Assembly: GCF_000826685.1 (NCBI RefSeq)
Contig: NZ_JROO01000047.1
Coordinates: 1-64,000, forward strand
Source: Streptomonospora alba
GTDB lineage: Bacteria; Actinomycetota; Actinomycetes; Streptosporangiales; Streptosporangiaceae
Length of the DNA: 64,000 nucleotides
Direction: 5' to 3'
Shown here: positions 57,501 to 64,000 of the stretch, one piece after another
Numbering within the stretch: the stretch's first letter is position 1
Layout: each line of letters opens with the position of its first letter
Translations under genes and position numbers: made by a program
The notes under the pieces: model-generated
The model's input: only the letters and a program-made list of their open reading frames with translations
The model's database searches: none
What the model was told of the DNA's origin: nothing

Positions 57501-60500
57501 GCCGCGGCCCGGCGCCGCTCTGGTAGGCCAGCATCACCTGGAACAGCGGGTGGCGGCTCATGGAACGGGCGGGGTTGACGATCTCTACTAGGTGCTCGAA
57601 GGGGATGTCGGAGTTGTCGTAGGCGGCCAGATTGGCTTCGCGCACCCGCGCCAGCAGTTCGGTGAAGGCGGGGTCGCCGGAGGTGTCGGTGCGCAGCACC
57701 AGTGTGTTGACGAAGAAGCCGACGAGGTCGTCGAGCGCGGCGTCGTCGCGCCCGGCCACGGGCGATCCCAGGGGGATGTCGGTGCCCGCGCCCAGCCGGG
57801 TCAGCAGTGCGGCCAGCGCCGCCTGCAGCACCATGAAGACGCTGGTGTCGTGGGTGCGCGCCAGCGTGCGCAGCCGCGCGCTCAACTCGGCCGACAGTTC
57901 CAGTTCGACGGCGCCGCCACGCCCACTGGAGGCGGCCGGGCGCGGCCGGTCGGTGGGCAGGGCGAGTTCCTCGGGCAGGCCGCGCAGCGCCTCGCGCCAA
58001 TAAGCGGCCTGGGCGTGTGCCGCGCTGGCCGGGTCGTCCTCGCTGCCCAGCACGGCGCGCTGGTGCAGGCCGTAGTCGGCGTACTGGACGGGCAGCGGCG
58101 TCCAGGCGGGGGCGCGGCCGCCGCGGCGGGCGGTGTAGGCGGTGCCGATGTCGCGCAGCATCGGGCGCGCCGACCAGCCGTCGCCGGCGATGTGGTGCAG
58201 CAGGACGAGTAGCACGTGCTCGTCTTCGGCGGTACGGAACAGCCGGGCGCGCAGCGGCGGCTCGGCGTCCAGCCGGAAGCCGTAGGCCGCGGCACCGGTG
58301 AGCAGGTCGGGCAGTTCGCCCTCGCCGGCCTCGGTGAGCGGCACGTCGGGCCGTGCCTGATCGGGCGCCAGGATGTGCTGGTAGGGCACGCCGTCGTCGT
58401 CGGGGAAGACGGTGCGCAGGCTCTCGTGGCGCGCGGTGACGTCGGCCAGCGCCTCCGCCAGTGCGGAACGGTCCAGCGGGCCGCGCAGCCGCGCGCAGAA
58501 GGGGATGTTGTAGGTGGGGCGCGGGCCGTCCAGCCGGTAGAGGAACCACATCCGCTGCTGGGCGTAGGACAGCGGGGGCCGGTCGGGTCGCTGGGCCGGG
58601 CGCAGCGGGGGGCGGGCGCCGGCGGGGCGCAGCCGCTCGGCCAGTCCGGCGACGGTGGGGGCGTCGAAGACGGTGCGCAGCGCGACGTCGCGGCCCAGCA
58701 CCGCGCGGATGCGGGTGACCAGCCGGGTGGCCAGCAGCGAGTGGCCGCCCAGCGCGAAGAAGTCGTCGTCGATGCCGGTCTCGGGCACGTCCAGGATCTC
58801 GCGGTAGAGTCCGCACAGCAGCTCCTCGACCTGGTTGCGCGGCGGGCGGCCGCCGGCCGCCGCGGCCAGGTCGGGGGCGGGCAGGGCGGCGCGGTCGGTC
58901 TTGCCGTTGGGCAGGACGGGCATCTCCTCCAGCGGCACCACGGCGGCGGGGAGCATGGCCGTGGGCAAGCGCGCGGCCAGGTGGTCGCGCAGCGCCCGCG
59001 GGTCGAGGCCGCGGCCGTGCAGCGCGGTGGCGTAGGCGACGAGGGCGTCGGAGCCGGCGCTGTCGCGGTGCACGGCCGCGGCGCCGGCGGCGACGTCGGG
59101 GTGGGCGGCAAGGGCCGCCTCGACCTCGCCGAGCTCGACGCGCATCCCGCGGATCTTGACCTGGTCGTCGGTGCGGCCGAGGAACTCCAGCTCGCCTCGG
59201 GCGTTCCACAGCACGCGGTCGCCGGTGCGGTACATGCGGGCGCCGGGCGCGCCGAAGGGGTCGGCGACGAACCGCGCGGCGCTGAGCCCGTGCCGCCGGA
59301 GGTAGCCGCGGGCCAGCCCGGCGCCGCCGAGGTAGAGCTCGCCGGCCACCCCGGAGGGCACGGGACGCAGCAGGGAGTCCAGCACGTAGGCGCGCACCCC
59401 CGGGTCCGGGCGCCCGATGGGCACCCGGTCGCCGGCCGCGTCGGGCCGACACTCCCCCAGGGTGGCGTTGACCGTGGCCTCCGTGGGGCCGTAGCAGTTG
59501 AACATGGCGCGTCCGTCGGCGGCGAAGCGGCGCACGAGCGCGCCGGGCACCGCCTCGGTGCCGGCGAGCACGGTCATGCCGGCGGGCAGCTGAGCCTCCG
59601 GAGGCAGCGCCGACAGCAGCGCGGGGGGCAGCCCGGCGTGGGTGACGCGGCGCTCGTGCAGGTAGTCGGTCAGCGGCGGCCCGGGCACGCGACGTTCGGG
59701 CGGCACCACCACGAGCCGTCCGCCGGAGAGCACACCCATCACGAACTCCCAGAAGGCGACGTCGAAGCTGGGCGAGCCGAGCTGGGCGATGCGGCTGGAG
59801 GCTCCGACGCCGAGGCGGCGGGCGGCGGTGGCCACGAGCTTGGCGACGCCGGCGTGACTGACGGCGACGCCCTTGGGTGTGCCGGTGGAGCCGGAGGTGT
59901 AGACGAGGTAGGCGGCGCTTTCGGGACGCAGCGGCGCGCCGCGCTCGGCGTCGGTGATCCCCCCGGCCGCTGCGGCGGCGATCTCGGCGGCGGTACCGGG
60001 GGCGTCGGGGACGACGAGGTCGGCACCGGTGAGCGCGGCGACGCGCCCGCTCAGCTCGGCCGCGGCGACGAGGCAGGCCGGCCGGGAGTCGGCGAGCATG
60101 TGGGCGAGCCGGTCGTCGGGGTAGTCCGGGTCGAGTGCGAGGTACGCCGAGCCCGCCTTGAGGACCGCCAGCAGCGCCACGACCAGTTCGGCAGAGCGGG
60201 GCAGCGCCAGGGCCACCACCCGCTCCGGCCCGGCCCCGCGCTCCAGCAGCACCCGCGCCAGCCGGTTCGCCCGCGCGTCGGCCTCGGCGGCGGTGAGGAC
60301 GGTGTCCTCGTCCTCCACCATCACCGACTCGGGGGCCTCGGCCACCCGGCGGCTCAGCAGGCCGGTGAAGGTGGCGGCCCGCAGCGCGTCCGCCTCGGCC
60401 GCCTCCTCCGCACGGGAGGGCCGCGGGCGGTCCTGGGAGGCGGGCAGGGCGGCGGCGCCCGCCCCGTTCCCTGCTCCGGCGCTCCCCGCGGCGTCGGCGT

Positions 60501-62031
60501 CCGCAGCGGAGCCGTCGGCTCCGCCGTCCGGGGCGCGATCGGGCTGCGCGGCCGTCCCGGCCCCGGCGGCATCGCGGTCACCGGTTGCGGCCTGCCGGCC
60601 CCGGCCCGCGCTGCCGACCGCCGCGTGGGCGGCCGCACGGTGGGCGGCGAGGGCCGTGGTGGGGGCCGGGACGTCATGGGGCGAAAGGACGGCAAGCCGC
60701 GCGACGGGGGTACGGGGCGCGGCCGACATGGCGCTCAGCACGGCGGTCAGGCTGTCGGCGACCAGCTCCGCCCGCGCCGGGGAGACGGTGTCGGGCCGGT
60801 AGCCCAGTGTCAGGCGCAGCCGCGGGTCCTGCGCGCCCGGCCGCGGGGGTACGGCCGCCAGCGACAGCGGGTAGTGCGTCGCGTCGGCGGAGCCCAGCAC
60901 CCGGGCGCGCAGGCCGGGCACGTCGGCGGCGGGGTCGGTGCCCTCGACCGGGTAGTTCTCCACCGCCATCATGGTGTCGAACAGTTCCGGCACGCCTGCC
61001 GCGCGCTGGATGTCGGCGAGGCCGACGTGGCCGTGGTCGAGCAGGGCGGCCTGCTCGTCGCGCAGGCGCGCGAGCAGGCCGGCGGCGCTCTCGGCCGGGC
61101 GCACGCGCACCCGCACCGGGACGGTGTTGACGAACAGCCCGACCATGTCCTGGGCGCCGTCCAGCTCAGGGGGGCGGCCGGAGACGGCGGCGCCGAAGAC
61201 GACGTCGCGGCTGTCGAGCAGGTGGCCCAGCACCATCCCCCAGGCCGCCTGGAGCACGGTGTTGAGCGTGACGCCGTGGGTGCGCGCCAGGTCGCGGACC
61301 GCGGTGGTCAGTTCGGCGGACACCTCGCGGGTGAGACCGCGGGGGTGCGCCTCATCGCCCGCCGTGCGCTCGGGCTCGGCGGCTCGGTCGAAGGCGTCGG
61401 CGACGCGCGTGGCGCCCTCCACCCCCGCAAGGGACGCCCGCCAGGCCTTCAGCGCCGCGTCGACGTCCTGGCGGGCGAGCCAGGACAGGTAGCCGCGAAA
61501 CGGCGCGGCGCGCGGCAGCGGGGCCCCGTCGGCGGCATAGAGCCGGAACAGGTCGCGCACCAGCAGCGGCAGCGACCAGCCGTCGAGCACGATGTGGTGG
61601 TGGGTGAGCACCAGCACGTGGTTTCGGGGCGCCCGGCGCACCAGGACGAAGCGGATCAGCGGCGGGTGTGCGAGGTCGAAGCGCCTGCGGCGCTGCTCGT
61701 CGCGCAGGCGTTCCAGCTCGGCCTCCTGGCCGGCGGCGTCGAGGCCCGTCAGGTCGGTCTGCGACCAGTCGGCGGGCACGTCGGTGCCCACGAGTGCGGC
61801 CGCCTGCCCGTTCTTGCGGCGCCGGAACGCCGCGCGGACGTTGGGGTGGCGCCGCAGCAGAGCGTCGGCGGCGGCGTGCAGCCGCTCGGACTCCAGCTCG
61901 CCGTCGAGTTCCAGCGCGATCTGGACGTTGTAGACGTCGGCGCCTTCGGCGTCGAGCTGGCTCTGGAACAGCAGCCCTTCCTGGAGCGGCGTCAGCGGCA
62001 GGATGTCCTCCAGGCCGGATGCGTTGCTCAC
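54532..62031 (-). CDS. NRPS, two modules plus thioesterase (C-A-PCP-C-A-PCP-TE)
   Basis: A 2499-residue nonribosomal peptide synthetase that should add the last two residues and release the product. C1 (about 8-450) has HHIVLDGW with His145, His146, Asp150, and opens [16 protein letters not shown] as expected after an epimerase. A1 (about 550-1045) has [11 protein letters not shown] near 708, YRTGD and NGKTDR. PCP1 Ser1098 is in GGHSLL. C2 (about 1155-1585) has HHIAGDG at 1279-1285. A2 is about 1590-2090. PCP2 Ser2194 is in GGHSML. TE (about 2250-2499) has Ser2337 in GWSFGG and the His in PTAHDD. By-eye specificity residues are DVWGLGCVN for A1 and DAQEGGLVD for A2; neither is assigned securely. 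GTG 62031 overlaps the upstream stop (GTGA). Confidence 0.93.
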   Translation of the reverse strand: MSNASGLEDILPLTPLQEGLLFQSQLDAEGADVYNVQIALELDGELESERLHAAADALLRRHPNVRAAFRRRKNGQAAALVGTDVPADWSQTDLTGLDAAGQEAELERLRDEQRRRRFDLAHPPLIRFVLVRRAPRNHVLVLTHHHIVLDGWSLPLLVRDLFRLYAADGAPLPRAAPFRGYLSWLARQDVDAALKAWRASLAGVEGATRVADAFDRAAEPERTAGDEAHPRGLTREVSAELTTAVRDLARTHGVTLNTVLQAAWGMVLGHLLDSRDVVFGAAVSGRPPELDGAQDMVGLFVNTVPVRVRVRPAESAAGLLARLRDEQAALLDHGHVGLADIQRAAGVPELFDTMMAVENYPVEGTDPAADVPGLRARVLGSADATHYPLSLAAVPPRPGAQDPRLRLTLGYRPDTVSPARAELVADSLTAVLSAMSAAPRTPVARLAVLSPHDVPAPTTALAAHRAAAHAAVGSAGRGRQAATGDRDAAGAGTAAQPDRAPDGGADGSAADADAAGSAGAGNGAGAAALPASQDRPRPSRAEEAAEADALRAATFTGLLSRRVAEAPESVMVEDEDTVLTAAEADARANRLARVLLERGAGPERVVALALPRSAELVVALLAVLKAGSAYLALDPDYPDDRLAHMLADSRPACLVAAAELSGRVAALTGADLVVPDAPGTAAEIAAAAAGGITDAERGAPLRPESAAYLVYTSGSTGTPKGVAVSHAGVAKLVATAARRLGVGASSRIAQLGSPSFDVAFWEFVMGVLSGGRLVVVPPERRVPGPPLTDYLHERRVTHAGLPPALLSALPPEAQLPAGMTVLAGTEAVPGALVRRFAADGRAMFNCYGPTEATVNATLGECRPDAAGDRVPIGRPDPGVRAYVLDSLLRPVPSGVAGELYLGGAGLARGYLRRHGLSAARFVADPFGAPGARMYRTGDRVLWNARGELEFLGRTDDQVKIRGMRVELGEVEAALAAHPDVAAGAAAVHRDSAGSDALVAYATALHGRGLDPRALRDHLAARLPTAMLPAAVVPLEEMPVLPNGKTDRAALPAPDLAAAAGGRPPRNQVEELLCGLYREILDVPETGIDDDFFALGGHSLLATRLVTRIRAVLGRDVALRTVFDAPTVAGLAERLRPAGARPPLRPAQRPDRPPLSYAQQRMWFLYRLDGPRPTYNIPFCARLRGPLDRSALAEALADVTARHESLRTVFPDDDGVPYQHILAPDQARPDVPLTEAGEGELPDLLTGAAAYGFRLDAEPPLRARLFRTAEDEHVLLVLLHHIAGDGWSARPMLRDIGTAYTARRGGRAPAWTPLPVQYADYGLHQRAVLGSEDDPASAAHAQAAYWREALRGLPEELALPTDRPRPAASSGRGGAVELELSAELSARLRTLARTHDTSVFMVLQAALAALLTRLGAGTDIPLGSPVAGRDDAALDDLVGFFVNTLVLRTDTSGDPAFTELLARVREANLAAYDNSDIPFEHLVEIVNPARSMSRHPLFQVMLAYQSGAGPRLAMEGVQAEREPVAAPGGKFDLAVEFRDPGESAGPDGGAMRCVVDYSLDLFDDATVRNIALRLERLLAAAAEDPAAPIGRLGLLTAEESARLTRDAQGPRVAVSAPETVPALFEAAVAEGPDLPALVCEGESHVFAELNRRANRLAHELIARGAGPEAVVALLLPRSADTLVAILAVLKAGAAYLPIDPAYPDERVAHMLSDADPLLTATTPELGERAAALGARGILALTPQAAAERSATDPADADRTAPLRPDHPAYVVYTSGSTGRPKGVVVTHRSVANLFHSHRETLHRPTRRRAGRDRLRVGHAWSFSFDAAWQPQLWLLDGHAVHVVTEEAMHDPALLVERIRAERMDFIEVTPSHLLQLMRAGLGEPGTHTPLTLGVGGEAVPASLWRRLGELEERGTVTFNLYGPTEATVDALAARAAGHERPVIGYATANTAAYVLDERLSPVPPGVVGELYLGGAGLARGYLARHGLTADRFVADPFGASGARMYRTGDLVRRMPDGSVDYVGRADDQVKVRGFRVEPGEIAAALSEHPAVDQAVVDTWEAAPGDRRLVAYVVRGQQRQRGSGEGGASEGTSSAGGAARGRGGPGTAELRAHLAGRLPDYMVPAAFLPLESLPLTAHGKLDRDALPAPDPAELAPEPGREPRDAAEAVLCEVFAEVLGADRVGADDDFFDLGGHSMLLVRLRSRVEAETGTRAAIADLFANPSPGALAAHLAALGAGPGGRADRPGSAAPQEAPGEPGVVVLRSGGEQAPLFCLHPASGFSWPFVGLRRHIGADVPLLGVEAPARGTAAGTVAALAGVYARRIRRAHPHGPYRLAGWSFGGTLAQAVAAELARDGADVELLALLDAYPAPWHARRGARATGTGAGEEPERPADAGAAALAARIGAERGDAGMAEANRRWAAEVLAASVGEEPPRHMGDALCFTAKDAPAGAARAWEHGIGGGVEHHEVPTAHDDLLASEGLAVIGPVLAARLAGPPDRTG

Positions 62032-64000
62032 GTGAGCCTCCACTCTGCTTCGAATTCGTCGATCTCGCTTTGATCGAGGTCCGGTAGGGCCAGGTCGGAG
62101 GGGGTGTGTCCGCCCGCCCCCGAGGAGCCGGTGTGGGCGACGAGGCCGCCGAGCTGGGCGAACCAGAAGTCGGCGAGGAGGCGCACGTCGTGCTCGCTCA
62201 GCAGCCGCCGGGGCCAGGCCACAGTGGCGGTCAGCTCGGGGCCCTCGGCGCCGTCGCGGGTGAGGGCGTTGAACTCCAGCGGGTGGCGCACGGGCATGCG
62301 GAGGTCGATCCCCGGCGGCAGCGCCGCGGTTTCGGGTGCCACGGCCCAGGGCTCGTGCTCGCCGGCGACCGCGACCCGGCCGAGGTAGTTGAACAGCAGC
62401 GGCGGTTCGGGGGCGGCGGCCAGCGCGCCCGCGGTGTCGGGGTTGAGGTGGCGCAGCAGGCCGTAGCCGATCCCGCCGTCGCCGGGGCGGGAGCGCAGCT
62501 GCTCCTTGACCCGCTTGAGGGCGTCGCCGGCAGCCGGCCCGCCCGTTCGGGCCTGGTCGGGGTCCAGACCGCTGACGTCCAGGCGCGCGGGGTGGACGGC
62601 GGTGAACCAGCCGACGGTGCCCGATACGTCGGTGCCGCCGAACAGGTGCTGCTCGCGGCCGTGGCCCTCCAAGGCGAGCCGCAGCACCGCGCCGGTGCGC
62701 TCCGCGCCGCCGTCGTGGGAGGCGCGCCATTGGGCTACGGCCAGCGCGAGCGCGCTGAGCAGCACGTCCTCGATACCGGTGTGGAACATCTCGGGGACCC
62801 GGGTGAGCAGGGCCTCGGTGTCGGCCGTGGGCAGCGTGACGGTGATGCGGCGCAGCGTCGCGGCGGTGTCGCGGTCGGGGTCGCACCGCCCGAACGGCTC
62901 GGTGCCGCCGTCGGCGGCGGTGATCTGCTGCCAGGCGGCGAGTTCGGCGGTGCGGCGTTCGGCCCGGGCTTCGGTCCGCAGGTGCTGCGACCAGCGCGCG
63001 TAGGAGGTGTGCGGCGCCGGGAGGGCGGGCGGGCGGCCGCGGGAGACCTCGCGCCAGGCGGCGGCGAGTCCGGCGCGCAGGATGTGCCAGGAGACGCCGT
63101 CGACGGCGAGGTGGTGCACCACCAGCACCAGGCGCCCGGGGGCGGCTCCTCGGTCCAGCCACACGGCACGCACCATCGCCCCGGTGTGCGGGTCGAGCCG
63201 CTCCTGGGCCGCGTCGGCTTCGTCGGCGGCCGCTCGCGCGAGCCCCTCCTCGTCCAGCCCTGCGGAGTCGCGCCGGGTGAGCACGTCGGCGGCCGCGACG
63301 GAGCCGGGCTCGGCGACGTGCAGCCGCCAGCCTTCGGCGCCGGTGTGCAGCCGTGCGCGCAGCATGGCGTGGGTGTCCAGCACCGCCTGGAGGACGGCGG
63401 CCAGGCGGTCGGCGTCGGCGCCGGCGGGCGTGTGCACCGCGGTGGCCTGGCTGAACCGTTCGAGGGGGCCGCCGCGTTCGCGCAGCCAGTGCATGACGGG
63501 GGTCGGCTCGACGTCGCCGGTGCCGTCGTCGGCTCCGCCGGGGTGCGGACCGGCGCCGGCGGGGTCGCCGACGGGCGCGGCGGCCAGGGCGAGGCGCTGC
63601 GGCGTCTGCTCGGTGAAAACGTCGGCCGGGGTGAGCTCCAGGCCGCCGGCGCGGGCGCGGCCGACGAGCTGGATGGCGAGGATGCTGTCGCCGCCGAGTG
63701 CGAAGAACCCGTCTTCGGCGCCGACGCGGTCCAGCCCGAGCAGCTCGGCGAACAGCCCGGCGAGCAGCTCCTCCCGGGAGCCCCGGGCCTCCCGCCCCGC
63801 TGCGGCGCCTGCGCCGGGGTCGGGGTCGGGCAGGGCGGCGCGGTCCAGCTTGCCGTTGGCGGTCAGCGGGAAGGCGTCGAGCACCGTGATCGCGGCGGGG
63901 ACCATGTGCTCGGGCAGCCGTGCCGCGAGTCGCCGCAGCAGCGCATCGGGGTCCGGGTCGGCGGCGTCGGCGGGGGTGACGTAGCCGGTGATCCGGTCGG
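62028..64000 (-). CDS. NRPS, 5'-partial (end of A domain - PCP - epimerase)
   Basis: The start lies beyond the right edge of the window. The visible 657 codons begin in the last part of an adenylation domain ([10 protein letters not shown], then [18 protein letters not shown]). A carrier domain follows, with the phosphopantetheine Ser in GGDSI (codon at 63684-63686). The rest is an epimerisation domain: [14 protein letters not shown] near 63100 (HHxxxDG), [11 protein letters not shown], and [12 protein letters not shown]. The module therefore supplies a D-residue to the two-module enzyme downstream. Its stop overlaps the next start, so both are made from one transcript. The adenylation specificity region is not in the window. 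Confidence 0.92.
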   Translation of the reverse strand, partial: DRITGYVTPADAADPDPDALLRRLAARLPEHMVPAAITVLDAFPLTANGKLDRAALPDPDPGAGAAAGREARGSREELLAGLFAELLGLDRVGAEDGFFALGGDSILAIQLVGRARAGGLELTPADVFTEQTPQRLALAAAPVGDPAGAGPHPGGADDGTGDVEPTPVMHWLRERGGPLERFSQATAVHTPAGADADRLAAVLQAVLDTHAMLRARLHTGAEGWRLHVAEPGSVAAADVLTRRDSAGLDEEGLARAAADEADAAQERLDPHTGAMVRAVWLDRGAAPGRLVLVVHHLAVDGVSWHILRAGLAAAWREVSRGRPPALPAPHTSYARWSQHLRTEARAERRTAELAAWQQITAADGGTEPFGRCDPDRDTAATLRRITVTLPTADTEALLTRVPEMFHTGIEDVLLSALALAVAQWRASHDGGAERTGAVLRLALEGHGREQHLFGGTDVSGTVGWFTAVHPARLDVSGLDPDQARTGGPAAGDALKRVKEQLRSRPGDGGIGYGLLRHLNPDTAGALAAAPEPPLLFNYLGRVAVAGEHEPWAVAPETAALPPGIDLRMPVRHPLEFNALTRDGAEGPELTATVAWPRRLLSEHDVRLLADFWFAQLGGLVAHTGSSGAGGHTPSDLALPDLDQSEIDEFEAEWRLT

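Noticed and set aside
58216-62073. 1285-codon open frame on the plus strand opposite the NRPS
   Set aside because: Antisense shadow of the NRPS gene; low-complexity Gly/Val/Arg/Gln sequence without recognisable motifs.
62032-63162. N-terminal extension of the two-module NRPS in the same frame
   Set aside because: These codons overlap the carrier and epimerase domains of the upstream NRPS in another frame and translate to Arg/Pro/Ala-rich noise; the GTG at 62031 with its GTGA overlap is the natural start.

Overview
The window is very GC-rich DNA with dense genes, frequent GTG starts and a mycothiol ligase gene (mshC), so it comes from an actinomycete. The gene content (mycothiol, an MshC-linked conserved trio, BCCT transporter, NRPS siderophore locus) would suit a Nocardiopsaceae-like organism such as Streptomonospora or Nocardiopsis, but that placement is an impression and was not tested. 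I saw no rRNA, tRNA, CRISPR array, insertion sequence or phage gene.

Layout. 1-6.2 kb (minus strand): mshC, a small membrane protein, an NRDE protein, then the kinase-like / DUF3090 / histidine-phosphatase trio and uppP with an unusual repeat tail. 6.6-9.5 kb (plus): an aldo/keto reductase and a RecD2-like protein whose helicase motifs are eroded. 9.6-16.7 kb: an SDR, fabI and fabG (type II fatty acid synthesis), a xi-class glutathione transferase-like enzyme, a phosphotransferase-family kinase, and a BCCT transporter translationally coupled to a universal stress protein. 17-20.6 kb: dnaE. 20.8-29.6 kb: a TetR regulator, a two-component system divergent from an ABC ATPase/permease pair, an MFS exporter and a shortened FAD/NAD(P) protein. 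29.7-32.5 kb: polyprenol-phosphate mannosyltransferase, a DeoR-type regulator, a one-helix membrane protein and a phosphopantetheinyl transferase.

32.8-36.6 kb is the most novel-looking part. A prolyl oligopeptidase gene, a 37-codon acidic peptide gene with an excellent ribosome binding site and a Gly-Gly, and a JmjC-type (2-oxoglutarate/Fe) oxygenase gene follow each other on the plus strand. This looks like a minimal ribosomally made, post-translationally modified peptide (RiPP) system with no cysteine in its precursor. Function is inferred only.

36.9-48.3 kb is mixed: TetR regulator, alpha/beta hydrolase with paired LacI-type operator palindromes, a FhuF-like ferric reductase with its own iron box, MOSC protein, DUF4352-like membrane protein, MFS transporter, a single-polypeptide ECF sigma factor / zinc-motif / transmembrane / glycoside hydrolase fusion, a methionine aminopeptidase divergent from a small XRE regulator across a striking operator, and panD.

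48.6-64 kb (minus strand) is an iron-regulated siderophore locus: siderophore-interacting reductase, two EntS-like exporters, MbtH, an acyl-CoA acyltransferase, a siderophore-binding lipoprotein and two NRPS genes. The first NRPS gene runs off the right edge. The visible assembly line is ...A-PCP-E // C-A-PCP-C-A-PCP-TE. Iron boxes precede the reductase, mbtH and binding-protein genes, and a fourth precedes the distant FhuF-like gene. The PPTase at 31.8 kb could activate the carrier proteins. The amino-acid hydroxylase and importer permeases expected for a hydroxamate system are not in the window.
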